From assembly GCA_003611955.1 (NCBI GenBank), contig RAZE01000004.1:124001-188000 (forward strand): a stretch of DNA of 64,000 nt. Reading direction: 5' to 3'. The first letter of the stretch is position 1; each line of letters begins with the position of its first letter. A program made the translations under genes and the position numbers. This document shows, piece by piece, positions 26,180 to 34,743 of the stretch. This DNA is from a bacterium 1XD8-76 (GTDB lineage Bacteria; Bacillota; Clostridia; Lachnospirales; Lachnospiraceae). The notes beneath the pieces were generated by a model that did no database searches, had not been told where the DNA came from, and saw nothing but the letters and a program-made list of their open reading frames with translations.

Positions 26180-26824
26180 TTAGTCTATATAACCCTCTTC
26201 TTTTTTCTTTGGCCTGAATTTTTCCGGATGGTAATGCATATCAAAAATATCGATGACATCCCGTCCGAAAATATTGTGCATATAGGTGTACAATTCATAT
26301 GTACTGGTTTCTCTCTCCTGCTTGCGAACCATAGTTTCCCTGAGCTTTGCCCGTGTCTCCTCGATCCATCCCTCGCAGTACTCAATTTCTTTTCTGTTTT
26401 CTTCCAGGCGTTTGTAACACAGCTCCATGGTCCTCAACATCAGCTGATAGTTGGTCTCTTCGATCTGCTCCGGAATGTTTCCATTCTCCTCCCGCAGCGC
26501 TTTGAGTCTGTCATTGCACTCTTCCACCATCTCCCGATGACGGTCCATCGCCTTCTGAATCATGTCGTCCCTGTCGCCGCCGTAATGGTCTGCAAGCTGT
26601 ATGATCTCATCCATCAGTTTTCTTTTGACCGCTTTTAACTTTTTTTCCTCCGTCGTCACTCTCCCCTGGCTTTTCAGAAGTTCGTTCAGCTTCTTCTCCA
26701 GCTTTCTGATCTCCGCCGTCTCTTCCGTCTGCGTGAACAGTTTATGCCAGTTGTTATCGAGTGTCAGAATTGGTAATTTCGCTTTCTCCAAAGCCGGTTT
26801 ATAAATATCATTTGTCCTTGACAT
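26180..26824 (-). CDS. Coiled-coil protein of unknown function
   Basis: A 214-residue highly charged helical protein. Two long heptad-like stretches are visible, about 30-70 (IRKLEKKLNELLKSQGRV onward) and about 90-175 (MVEECNDRLKALREENGNI and CYKRLEENRKEIEYCEG). No membrane segment or enzyme motif is seen. ATG 26824 begins MSRTNDIYKPALEKAKLPIL; an upstream ATG at 26848 would overlap rex by 17 bases. It sits between rex and the MBOAT gene with 7 and 2 bases of spacing, so it belongs to that operon. The function is unknown. Confidence 0.7.
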   Translation of the reverse strand: MSRTNDIYKPALEKAKLPILTLDNNWHKLFTQTEETAEIRKLEKKLNELLKSQGRVTTEEKKLKAVKRKLMDEIIQLADHYGGDRDDMIQKAMDRHREMVEECNDRLKALREENGNIPEQIEETNYQLMLRTMELCYKRLEENRKEIEYCEGWIEETRAKLRETMVRKQERETSTYELYTYMHNIFGRDVIDIFDMHYHPEKFRPKKKEEGYID

Positions 26825-26831
26825 AGTACCT

Positions 26832-27482
26832 TTATACGCTCCCATCATTTTTTAACCGAAAGGATAATTTCATTAAACTTTCCGAGAGATGTACATTTTC
26901 CACCTGGATATGCGGCGGCACATTCAGGTCACAGTGCGCGAAATTCCAGATGCCGCGGATACCGCACCCGGAAAGAATGTCCGCCACGGACTCGGCGCTG
27001 GCCTTCGGAATCGTCAGCACCGCGATGTCGATATTGTTCTCGCGCACAAACTGTTCCAGATTTTCCATCGGCTGCACTTCCATATCCCGGATCTTTTTAC
27101 CGTACAGAGCCGGGTTTTTGTCAAAGATCCCCCGGAACAAAAATCCCCGGCGCTGGAAATTCATATAATTTACCAGAGCCTGTCCCAAATTGCCCGCGCC
27201 CACCAGGATCAACTGATGCGTCTCATCGATCCCGAGTATTTTTCCGATCTCACTGTATAAATACTCCACATTATAGCCGTATCCCTGCTGTCCAAATCCT
27301 CCGAACTGATTCAGATCCTGTCTGATCTGAGAGGCCGTCACATGCATCAGGTTACTCAATTCCCTGGAGGAGATCCTGGTGACTCCCTCGTCTTTCAGTT
27401 CCCCGAGATACCGAAAATATCTCGGCAGTCTCCCGACCACCGCCTGGGAAATATCCCTCGCAAATTCTCTGCCGTACTCCAT
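26832..27482 (-). CDS. rex: Redox-sensing transcriptional repressor Rex
   Basis: A 216-residue Rex protein. The N-terminal winged helix (about 1-80) has PRYFRYLGEL, SSRELSNLMHVTASQIRQDL and FGGFGQQGYGYNVEYLYSEI. The Rossmann domain has the NADH site LILVGAGNLGQALVNYMNF, then FDKNPALYGKKIRDMEV and IAVLTIPKASAESVAD, with the C-terminal swap helix. Rex leaves DNA when NADH/NAD+ rises and controls fermentation genes in anaerobes. No complete Rex box was found in this window, so its targets lie elsewhere. Confidence 0.96.
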   Translation of the reverse strand: MEYGREFARDISQAVVGRLPRYFRYLGELKDEGVTRISSRELSNLMHVTASQIRQDLNQFGGFGQQGYGYNVEYLYSEIGKILGIDETHQLILVGAGNLGQALVNYMNFQRRGFLFRGIFDKNPALYGKKIRDMEVQPMENLEQFVRENNIDIAVLTIPKASAESVADILSGCGIRGIWNFAHCDLNVPPHIQVENVHLSESLMKLSFRLKNDGSV

Positions 27483-27513
27483 CCCGATAAAACCTCATTA
27501 CATCGTAATATTT

Positions 27514-28314
27514 CTACTGCCCGGATTTTATGTCCCCCGATTTAACCGTAACCGTCTGGTAAGGAATCTCAATGCCCTCCTCCAGATATTTCTGCACCAG
27601 AGAGAGACGTATATCGCTGCAGGCGTGAAAACTGTCGTCCAGATTCTTTGTCCAGACCGTCGTCTTCAGAATGACTCCGTCTGCACTGTACCCCTTTACA
27701 AACACGCTGTTTTCCATGGTATTCAACGTCAGCTCATGCTCCGCGCAGATCTGCCGCATCAGTTCCATCGCCCTGCCGATATCCGAATCGTATCCCACCG
27801 TGATCTCCATAAAGTTTCCGATGTTCTCCGTATAGTTCGTATTGGTGATCACCGCGGAATCCATAACCGAATTGGGGACGATACAACTCTCCCCGTTATA
27901 CTGGCTGATGATCGTATGGCGCAGCGTGATATCCGTCACAATGCCTTCCGCGACCACACTGTTTCCCTGGGAGACCCTGATCTTATCGTTCACGTTATAG
28001 GGTTTGGAAAACGCCAGACTGAAGCCGCTGATCACATTGGCAAGAGCCTGCTGAGCCGCAAAAGTCGCCACTGCGATCACCAGCGAACCGCTCTGCAGAA
28101 GTACCGTACTCATATCCTTCGTCAGCTCAAACTGCTGGGCAAGCGTATAGATCGTCAGTACGATAATAAGAGCCTTAAACATCCCCCGGGAAAACCGCAG
28201 ATGCGCCGCTTTGCTTTTCTTTTCTATCCGACGGAATATCAGATTGACAATCTGGATCAGCACACCGGCTATCGCGATAAAGGCGGCTATCATGATAATC
28301 TGACCAATCGCCAT
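27514..28314 (-). CDS. mscS: Small-conductance mechanosensitive channel (MscS family)
   Basis: A 266-residue channel with three N-terminal membrane helices (about 5-28, 48-65, and the pore helix near 75-110 with LQSGSLVIAVATFAAQQALA and NVISGFSLAFSKPYNVND). The beta domain has VAEGIVTDITLRHTIISQYN and CIVPNSVMDSAVITNTNY, the hallmark of MscS. It opens under membrane tension to release solutes on hypo-osmotic shock. A GAGGGTG site precedes the ATG. It lies 31 bases upstream of rex on the same strand, but cotranscription is not certain. Confidence 0.92.
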   Translation of the reverse strand: MAIGQIIMIAAFIAIAGVLIQIVNLIFRRIEKKSKAAHLRFSRGMFKALIIVLTIYTLAQQFELTKDMSTVLLQSGSLVIAVATFAAQQALANVISGFSLAFSKPYNVNDKIRVSQGNSVVAEGIVTDITLRHTIISQYNGESCIVPNSVMDSAVITNTNYTENIGNFMEITVGYDSDIGRAMELMRQICAEHELTLNTMENSVFVKGYSADGVILKTTVWTKNLDDSFHACSDIRLSLVQKYLEEGIEIPYQTVTVKSGDIKSGQ

Positions 28315-28384
28315 TTTTTCACCCTCTTTCCATAATAGTATATCACTCTATCTTCAACTCGGCAAATACTCTTCGCACATTTTA

Positions 28385-28413
28385 TTGACAGTTTTCTCTT
28401 TCCTTAGTAAACT
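28385..28413 (+). promoter_or_regulatory. Likely promoter for the ABC-F gene
   Basis: TTGACA at 28385-28390 and TAAACT at 28408-28413 are spaced by 17 bases. This leaves an untranslated leader of about 80 bases before the ATG at 28500. The -10 is imperfect. Confidence 0.5.
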
Positions 28414-28499
28414 GGTTACTGTCCGGGATAGAGTGGTTGCTCTCCTGATATAAAATATGCCGGACTTTTCCCTTACATGAACAGACGAGGTACATTACC

Positions 28500-30416
28500 A
28501 TGATTTTATCCTGTCAGAATATCACAAAATCCTTCGATGGAAAAACCATCATAAAACAGGCTAATTTCCATATAGAAGACCATGAAAAAGCCGCGATCAT
28601 CGGTATCAACGGCGCAGGCAAGACCACCCTGCTCAACATCATCACCGGACGCTTATCCCCCGATGAGGGTGTTGTCAGCATTTCCAGGGGCAAAACCATT
28701 GGCTATCTGGAACAGAATCCCATTCTGGACAGCGAAAATACGATCTTCGATGAACTGATGAGCGTCAAAAACTATCTCCTCGTCATGGAACAGGAAATCC
28801 GGCGGATGGAGCATGAGATGAAACACAAGGAGGGCGAAGCGCTGGAAAATCTGATGAGCCAGTATGCCCGCCTCACCACCCGCTTCGAGATGGAAAACGG
28901 CTACGCCTATAAGAGCGAGCTGACCGGGGTCTTAAAGGGGCTCGGCTTTGAGGAGTCAGAGTATGACAAACCCGTCTGCACCCTCTCCGGCGGCCAAAAG
29001 ACAAGGGTAGCGCTGGGCAAACTTCTGCTGCTTTCCCCCGATATCATCCTGTTGGATGAGCCCACCAACCATCTCGATATGAATGCGATCCGCTGGCTCG
29101 AAGGTTATCTCGCGGCATATAAAGGCGCTGTACTGATCGTCTCCCACGACCGGTATTTTCTGGACCGCATCGCCATAAAGATCGTCGAGATCGATGCCGG
29201 CGTTGTTATGACCTTTGCCGGCAACTACAGCGCGTACGCGAAAAAAAAGGAACAGTACCGCATCAACCGGATGCATGCTTATCTGAATCAGCAGCGTGAG
29301 ATAAAACACCAGCAGGAAGTCATCGACAAATTGAAATCCTTCAACCGGGAAAAATCGATCCGCCGGGCGGAAAGCAGGGAAAAAATGCTGGAAAAAATAG
29401 AAGTGCTGGAAAAACCTACGGAAGTGCGCAGCGACATGCACATCGCCCTTATCCCCAGCATCACCAGCGGAAAAGATGTGCTGGATATCACGGAGCTCAG
29501 CAAAGCTTTCGACAGGGAAGTTTTATTCCGGAAAATATCTTTTTCCTTAAAGCGCGGCGAGCATGTGGCGATCATCGGGGATAACGGCACCGGAAAGACC
29601 ACACTCCTAAAAATGATCAACGAACTGCTCCCCGCGGATGAGGGCACGATCCGCCTGGGAACCAATGTCCACATCGGCTACTACGATCAGGAGCATCATG
29701 TGCTCCACGCGGAGAAATCCATCTACGATGAAATCTCCGACGAATATCCGACGCTCACCACGACCGAGATCCGGAATATTCTTGCCGCCTTCCTCTTTAC
29801 GGGAGACGATGTGTTTAAACTGATCAAAGAATGCAGCGGCGGCGAACGGGGACGCATCTCCCTGGCAAAGCTTATGCTCTCCGAGTCAAACTTTCTGATC
29901 CTGGATGAGCCCACCAACCACCTTGATATCACCTCCAAGGAAATACTGGAAGACGCGATCAACGACTATGAAGGAACCGTGCTCTACGTCTCCCATGACC
30001 GGTATTTTATCAACCGCACGGCTCACCGCATCCTGGAACTGAGCGGACAGACGCTGACCGGCTATCTCGGGAACTATGACTATTATATGGAAAAAAAGAC
30101 AGAAAACAAGGCGGCCGATGCCGGCGGGATTTCCGTTGTTTCTGATACTCCTGTCATTTCCACTGCCAAAGCCGACTGGCAAGCAAAAAAAGCGGCGCAG
30201 GCGAGACAGCGAAAACTGGAAAATGATTTAAAAAAAGCGGAAGCCCGGATCGCGGAGCTGGAACAGAAAATTTCGGATATCGACACGCTGATGTCCTCCG
30301 ATGAAGTCTGCCGCAATTCCGCAAAACTCGGGGAACTGTCCGCCGAACAGGAAAAAATAAAAGAAGAACTGGATACCCTGTACGAAGAATGGGAGCGGCT
30401 CTCGGAGATGGAATGA
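28500..30416 (+). CDS. ABC-F family ATPase
   Basis: A 638-residue cytoplasmic protein of two ABC ATPase domains with no membrane segments. Domain 1 has GINGAGKTTLLNIITG, CTLSGGQKTRVALGKLLLLS and ILLDEPTNHLDM; domain 2 has GDNGTGKTTLLKMINE, CSGGERGRISLAKLML and LILDEPTNHLDI. Between them is the charged linker of about 80 residues (245-320), and a coiled-coil tail follows at about 560-635. ABC-F proteins bind the ribosomal E site and relieve stalling, or protect from ribosome-targeting antibiotics; this one looks like the YdiF-type housekeeping group with C-terminal extension. It is convergent with icd. Confidence 0.94.
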   Translation: MILSCQNITKSFDGKTIIKQANFHIEDHEKAAIIGINGAGKTTLLNIITGRLSPDEGVVSISRGKTIGYLEQNPILDSENTIFDELMSVKNYLLVMEQEIRRMEHEMKHKEGEALENLMSQYARLTTRFEMENGYAYKSELTGVLKGLGFEESEYDKPVCTLSGGQKTRVALGKLLLLSPDIILLDEPTNHLDMNAIRWLEGYLAAYKGAVLIVSHDRYFLDRIAIKIVEIDAGVVMTFAGNYSAYAKKKEQYRINRMHAYLNQQREIKHQQEVIDKLKSFNREKSIRRAESREKMLEKIEVLEKPTEVRSDMHIALIPSITSGKDVLDITELSKAFDREVLFRKISFSLKRGEHVAIIGDNGTGKTTLLKMINELLPADEGTIRLGTNVHIGYYDQEHHVLHAEKSIYDEISDEYPTLTTTEIRNILAAFLFTGDDVFKLIKECSGGERGRISLAKLMLSESNFLILDEPTNHLDITSKEILEDAINDYEGTVLYVSHDRYFINRTAHRILELSGQTLTGYLGNYDYYMEKKTENKAADAGGISVVSDTPVISTAKADWQAKKAAQARQRKLENDLKKAEARIAELEQKISDIDTLMSSDEVCRNSAKLGELSAEQEKIKEELDTLYEEWERLSEME

Positions 30417-30432
30417 TCTCTTCAGGTCCTTT

Positions 30433-30468
30433 CATAGGGGGAGCGGCAGATCCTGTCCTCCCCCTATG
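30433..30468. terminator. Inverted repeat between convergent ABC-F and icd genes
   Basis: An 11-bp perfect stem (CATAGGGGGAG at 30433-30443 and its complement at 30458-30468) with a 14-base loop lies 16 bases after the ABC-F stop and 19 bases before the icd stop. It could end transcription from both sides, though a clear T-run is missing on either strand. Confidence 0.5.
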
Positions 30469-30487
30469 ATCATACTCATTATCCTCG

Positions 30488-31693
30488 TCATACCTCTTCC
30501 AGTTTTTCCCTGATTGCTCTGATAAACTCCTGAGAATTTAAAACAGTAACATCCTTAAGGCTCGTGATCAGCGCCAGATCCTTCGTCATCTTTCCGGACT
30601 CTATGGTCTCCACCGTCGCCTTCTCCAGCCTGTCCGCAAAATCGGAAAGCTCCCTGTTGCCGTCCAGTTCCCCCCTCTTTCTGAGCGCCCCTGTCCACGC
30701 AAAGATCGTCGCCACGGAATTGGTGGAAGTCTCCTCACCTGCCAGATGCTTGTAATAATGTCTCTGCACCGTCCCATGCGCAGCCTCATACTCGTAGACG
30801 CCATCCGGCGATACCAGCACGGAAGTCATCATAGCCAGGGAACCGAAGGCGGAAGACACCATGTCGCTCATGACATCACCGTCATAATTTTTGCACGCCC
30901 AGATAAAGCCGCCCTTCGACTTCATCACCCTTGCCACCGCGTCATCGATCAGCGTATAAAAGTATTCGATGCCCGCCTGCTCAAAGGCATCCTTATATTC
31001 TTTCTCATAAATTTCCTGAAAAATATCCTTAAATGTATGGTCATACTTTTTGGAGATCGTATCTTTTGTCGCAAACCAGATATCCTGTTTTCTGTCGAGC
31101 GCATAACCAAGGCACGCCTTCGCAAAGCTTTCGATGGACGCGTTGGTATTGTGCATTCCCTGCAAGATACCCGCGCCCTGAAACTCGTGGATTGTCTCCC
31201 TGATCTCGGTTCCGTCCTCCCCGGTAAACACCAGTTCCGCCTTCCCCGGTCCCGGCGCCTTGATCTCCACATTTTTATAAACATCGCCGTAAGCATGTCT
31301 TGCCAGCGTGATCGGCTTCTCCCAGTTCTTCACACAGGGCTCGATCCCCTTTACCACGATAGGTGTCCTGAAAACCGTACCATCAAGCAGCGCACGGATC
31401 GTACCATTGGGGCTCTTCCACATCTCCTTTAAATGGTACTCCTCCACCCTCGCCGCATTTGGCGTGATCGTAGCACACTTCACCGCAACGCCATACTTCT
31501 TCGTCGCCACCGCCGAATCCACTGTCACCTGATCATCCGTCTCATTCCTGTGCTCCAACCCCAGATCATAATACTCTGTCTTCAGATCGACAAACGGCAG
31601 CAGCAGCTCCTCCTTGATAAGCTGCCATAAAATCCTTGTCATCTCATCCCCGTCCATCTCCACAAGAGGAGTTGTCATTTTGATTTTTTCCAT
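30488..31693 (-). CDS. icd: NADP-dependent isocitrate dehydrogenase
   Basis: A 401-residue enzyme converting isocitrate to 2-oxoglutarate with NADP+. It belongs to the eukaryote-like homodimeric subfamily [20 protein letters not shown], the [20 protein letters not shown] segment, [19 protein letters not shown] and the C-terminal NADP region [23 protein letters not shown] 31693 has AAAGGAAAAGAG just upstream; the GTG at 31711 is rejected. It is the last gene of the Re-citrate synthase/gntR/icd operon, 25 bases after gntR. No aconitase lies between, so the citrate-to-isocitrate step must be supplied from elsewhere. Confidence 0.95.
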   Translation of the reverse strand: MEKIKMTTPLVEMDGDEMTRILWQLIKEELLLPFVDLKTEYYDLGLEHRNETDDQVTVDSAVATKKYGVAVKCATITPNAARVEEYHLKEMWKSPNGTIRALLDGTVFRTPIVVKGIEPCVKNWEKPITLARHAYGDVYKNVEIKAPGPGKAELVFTGEDGTEIRETIHEFQGAGILQGMHNTNASIESFAKACLGYALDRKQDIWFATKDTISKKYDHTFKDIFQEIYEKEYKDAFEQAGIEYFYTLIDDAVARVMKSKGGFIWACKNYDGDVMSDMVSSAFGSLAMMTSVLVSPDGVYEYEAAHGTVQRHYYKHLAGEETSTNSVATIFAWTGALRKRGELDGNRELSDFADRLEKATVETIESGKMTKDLALITSLKDVTVLNSQEFIRAIREKLEEV

Positions 31694-31718
31694 ACTCTCT
31701 TTTCCTTTCACCTTTATT

Positions 31719-32396
31719 TTAATAATCCTGATAAATTCCGCTCTCCACCATATTCTGAAACGCTTTGATCATATGCGCGTTGGCCAGCTCCTCCGCCCTG
31801 TCCGCGTCCTTGTCCCGGATCGCCTCCATGATCAGGCGGTGTTCATTGTTGGAAACGCTTGCCCTGTCAGTAGCAAGGCTCTTTTTTCTCACCCGCAGCA
31901 CGTAATTATGGTAATCCTTCAGCAGATGCTCCAGCATCTTGGAATTGCATGCCTCATACAGTATATCATGAAAACGGTTATCCAGCTCAGCGATCTGATC
32001 CATATGCCCCTTTTTTGTATGAAATTCTGTGAGATAGACATTCTCCTCCATCTCTTCCATCTGTTCTTTCGTGATATGCTCTGTCGCCCACCTGGCACAG
32101 AGCCCTTCCAGCTTGGAGCGGATCATGTAGATGTCCTTGACATCCTTGACTGTGATGCCGGTCACAAAAGCACCCTTGTTCGGAATGATCTGGATCAGTC
32201 CCTCCAGTTCCAGCTGTCTGAATGCTTCCCTGACGGGGGTTCTCGACACTCCCAGCTCCTCTCCGATGGCCACTTCCTTTAACTCTTCATGCTCCTTATA
32301 CTTACCGCTCAAAATATCATCCCTGAGCTTGTGAAAAACTCTCCCGCGCAGGGAATATTTGTCCGTCACCTCATTTTTTACATCATACTTTCCCAT
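31719..32396 (-). CDS. GntR family regulator, FadR/FCD subgroup
   Basis: A 225-residue regulator. The winged-helix domain (about 10-80) reads [40 protein letters not shown] and [11 protein letters not shown]. The C-terminal all-helical FCD domain (about 90-215) carries the metal/ligand His and Asp positions, including [20 protein letters not shown] and [23 protein letters not shown] ligands are usually carboxylic acids, so citrate, isocitrate or 2-oxoglutarate are reasonable guesses. It is encoded between citrate synthase and isocitrate dehydrogenase genes and probably binds the palindrome at 33900-33911. Confidence 0.92.
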   Translation of the reverse strand: MGKYDVKNEVTDKYSLRGRVFHKLRDDILSGKYKEHEELKEVAIGEELGVSRTPVREAFRQLELEGLIQIIPNKGAFVTGITVKDVKDIYMIRSKLEGLCARWATEHITKEQMEEMEENVYLTEFHTKKGHMDQIAELDNRFHDILYEACNSKMLEHLLKDYHNYVLRVRKKSLATDRASVSNNEHRLIMEAIRDKDADRAEELANAHMIKAFQNMVESGIYQDY

Positions 32397-32406
32397 TTTT
32401 CCCTCT

Positions 32407-33828
32407 TCACTTTACCAGATCGATTCCAAGCTTATTACATTCCTCGTCAATCACGCTCACCAGCTCGTCGTCCGTCAAAACAGTGACGCGCCCTTCCGCA
32501 TACTGCTCATCCACCCATATCTTCACATTTTTTACCAGCTCACTTGTCTTGTCCACCTGCCTGTCCTCTCTCAGCTTGTAATAAGTGTTGATCCAGTGAG
32601 CGATCCCCGCAAGCCCGGAAGTGTTGGATACTGCACACAGCACCGGCCTGTTCAAAAATTTCTCTGTATCAAATATATTGTAGATCTCCTCGTTTTTCAG
32701 GAGCCCGTCGGCATGAATGCCTGCTCTTGTCACATTGAAATTCTTCCCGACAAAAGGGGTTCTCGGAGGGATCTGATAGCCGATCTCCTTTTCATAATAC
32801 TCTGCCAACTCTGTGATGACAGCCGTCTCCATACCATCCAGACTGCCTTTCAGCTGAGCGTACTCAAACACCATCGCCTCTAACGGCGTATTGCCGGTCC
32901 GCTCACCGACACCAAACAATGACGTATTCACGCCGCAGCAGCCGTAGAGCCACGCTGTTGTAGAATTGCTGACAGCCTTATAAAAATCGTTATGTCCGTG
33001 CCACTCTATCAGTTCGCTGGGCACACCGGCGTGTTTATAGATCGCATAGATGATCCCCTGCACGGACCGGGGAATTACCGCCCCCGGGTAGTTCACGCCG
33101 TAGCCCATCGTATCGCAGGCGCGCACTTTGACCGGTATCTTATACTGTTCCATCAGCTTCATCAGCTCCAGGCAGAACGGTACCACATAGCCGTAAATAT
33201 CCGCTCTCGTGATATCTTCCAGATGACACCTGGGGCTGATGCCCTCCTCCAGACAGTCCCGTATCACATTCAGATAGTGCTCCATCGCCTGCCGTCTGGT
33301 CATCTTCAATTTCATAAATATATGATAATCGGAACAACTTACCAGAATGCCAGTCTCCTTCATGCCGATTTCTTTGACCAGCTTAAAGTCTTCTTTAGAC
33401 GCGCGGATCCAGCTCGTCACTTCGGGGAACTCATACCCCCTCTCCATGCACTGATAGACTGCATCCCTATCTTTCTTGCTGTACAGAAAAAATTCACTGG
33501 CGCGAATCAATCCTTTCGGCCCGCCCAGTTTGTGCAGATAATCATATATCTTCACGATCTGCTCCGTTGTGTAAGGCGCCCTCGACTGTTGTCCGTCCCG
33601 GAATGTGGTATCGGTGATCCAGATCTCCCGCGGCATATTGTGGGGCACGATCCTGTCGTTAAACGGGATTTTCGGCACCTCGGAATAAGGAAACATGTTG
33701 CGGAACACATTGGGCTTTTTCACATCGTCCAGTATGTACATATGCTCCTCAATTTCAAGCAGATTATTGTTTTCATTCATCGTGATGGGTCTGTTTGTAA
33801 AAATATCTCCATTATAAAAATCAGACAT
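32407..33828 (-). CDS. Re-citrate synthase (DRE-TIM metallolyase family)
   Basis: A 473-residue protein of the isopropylmalate/homocitrate synthase superfamily. The signature ITDTTFRDGQQSRAPYTTEQ starts the TIM barrel at about residue 80, and the HxH metal motif is in IEWHGHNDFYKAVSNSTTAW. The atypical N-terminus (about 1-75), the absence of a regulatory LeuA C-terminal domain and the neighbourhood of icd point to the Re-face citrate synthase first found in Clostridium kluyveri. That enzyme condenses oxaloacetate with acetyl-CoA and replaces the ordinary Si-type enzyme in anaerobes. Alternatives are homocitrate synthase or 2-isopropylmalate synthase. It is the first gene of the operon. Confidence 0.82.
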   Translation of the reverse strand: MSDFYNGDIFTNRPITMNENNNLLEIEEHMYILDDVKKPNVFRNMFPYSEVPKIPFNDRIVPHNMPREIWITDTTFRDGQQSRAPYTTEQIVKIYDYLHKLGGPKGLIRASEFFLYSKKDRDAVYQCMERGYEFPEVTSWIRASKEDFKLVKEIGMKETGILVSCSDYHIFMKLKMTRRQAMEHYLNVIRDCLEEGISPRCHLEDITRADIYGYVVPFCLELMKLMEQYKIPVKVRACDTMGYGVNYPGAVIPRSVQGIIYAIYKHAGVPSELIEWHGHNDFYKAVSNSTTAWLYGCCGVNTSLFGVGERTGNTPLEAMVFEYAQLKGSLDGMETAVITELAEYYEKEIGYQIPPRTPFVGKNFNVTRAGIHADGLLKNEEIYNIFDTEKFLNRPVLCAVSNTSGLAGIAHWINTYYKLREDRQVDKTSELVKNVKIWVDEQYAEGRVTVLTDDELVSVIDEECNKLGIDLVK

Positions 33829-33899
33829 CTTTATGTACCTGCCTTTCTGTCAGAGATATGGCATGACTGTTCATATATCAACGCCATCTTATCTGTATT

Positions 33900-33929
33900 A
33901 TTGTATACAATCGTACACTTTTATGTCAA
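33900..33929 (-). promoter_or_regulatory. Promoter with GntR-type palindromic operator upstream of Re-citrate synthase
   Basis: Read on the minus strand, TTGACA (33924-33929) is followed after 18 bases by TACAAT (33900-33905). The -10 lies inside the perfect 12-bp palindrome ATTGTATACAAT (33900-33911), a sequence of the type bound by FCD-subgroup GntR regulators. This suggests repression of the operon by the GntR protein it encodes. Confidence 0.7.
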
Positions 33930-33956
33930 TCATCAAATTTACCAAAAAAGGCAACA

Positions 33957-34001
33957 AAAAAAGTGCAAGCCTTGATCATTCCACAGACTTCACACTTTTT
34001 T
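33957..34001 (-). terminator. Terminator after the second heptad-repeat gene
   Basis: On the minus strand, AAAAAAGTG (33993-34001) pairs with CACTTTTTT (33957-33965), with further partial pairing (GAAG/CTTG) inside and a T-run at the end. It begins 12 bases after the coiled-coil gene's stop. Confidence 0.65.
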
Positions 34002-34013
34002 GGTCTCCAACTT

Positions 34014-34544
34014 TTAACGCGGTATTAAATCGTTCATCCTCAGTATCTCCGTCACCGTATCCATACCGTCCTGCAGCCTGGCAAATTTTTTGCTGCCAAT
34101 GTATTTTACATTTCTCAGATTGATATCTACATCTTTCAACATCCTCGTATTTCTGTCGACTTTTACCTGGAGTATATCTACGCTGCCTTTCAGACCCTGT
34201 ACATCGCCCTTCAGTACCTCTACATCGCTCTTCAGACCCTGTACATCGCCCTTCAGTACCTCTACATCACCCTTCAGACCCTGTACATCGCCCTTCAGTA
34301 CCTCTACATCGCTCTTCAAGTCCTGCATGTCGCTCTTTAAACCACATACATCTGCTTCCAGTATCCCTACTCTTACTTTCAAGTCCTGTACATCGCTCCT
34401 AAGTATTTTCACATCACTTTTTAAGTCGCCTATGTCATCTTTTATTGGTTTAAGTTCCTTCTTAAATTTCTCATCCAGCTTTATTTCCAATCTTTCATCG
34501 ACCAGATCGGAAATCGCCTGCAAATCGTCTTTCGTTAATGTCAT
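34014..34544 (-). CDS. Coiled-coil protein with long heptad-repeat core
   Basis: A 176-residue protein. Residues 1-40 are a charged helical head (TKDDLQAISDLVDERLEIK), residues of about 40-135 are an almost continuous heptad array of type LKSDVQD/LKGDVEV, and the tail ends with NVKYIGSKKFARLQDGMDTV. There is no signal peptide or membrane helix. ATG 34544 has GGGAGGT 5 bases upstream, so the ATG at 34574 is not used. Architecture resembles the protein at 1569-1985 (short helical head, tandem heptads, helical tail), but the sequences are distinct. The function is unknown. Confidence 0.8.
   Translation of the reverse strand: MTLTKDDLQAISDLVDERLEIKLDEKFKKELKPIKDDIGDLKSDVKILRSDVQDLKVRVGILEADVCGLKSDMQDLKSDVEVLKGDVQGLKGDVEVLKGDVQGLKSDVEVLKGDVQGLKGSVDILQVKVDRNTRMLKDVDINLRNVKYIGSKKFARLQDGMDTVTEILRMNDLIPR
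34188..34313 (-). repeat. Three tandem 42-bp repeats coding for double heptads
   Basis: Three adjacent 42-base units (34188-34229, 34230-34271, 34272-34313) differ at only a few positions and each encode two heptads (LKSDVEVLKGDVQG type). Related, more diverged 21-base units flank them, showing growth of the array by duplication. Confidence 0.9.
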
Positions 34545-34743
34545 ATCTACCTCCCGAATCATATTTCTACTCAAGGTTCACTATTCCCATACAGATCCGC
34601 TGCGTTTAATAAGTATACCATATTAAAAGTGTAAAGTCTATGCAATTATCAAGGAACTATCCGCTTCAAAGGAAAATATAAGCGTACAAACTCCGAACAA
34701 GGAGTTTCTGATTATGATAGTAAAAAAGATTTTTTAATACGGT

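Noticed and set aside
34188-34313. Regular repeats that resemble a CRISPR array
   Set aside because: Units are directly adjacent without spacers and code for heptads in a coiled-coil gene; the same holds for 1620-1745.
34688-34707. Hairpin AAACTCC/GGAGTTT before the subtilisin gene as terminator
   Set aside because: Stem of 7 bp without a T-run; no transcript is known to end there.
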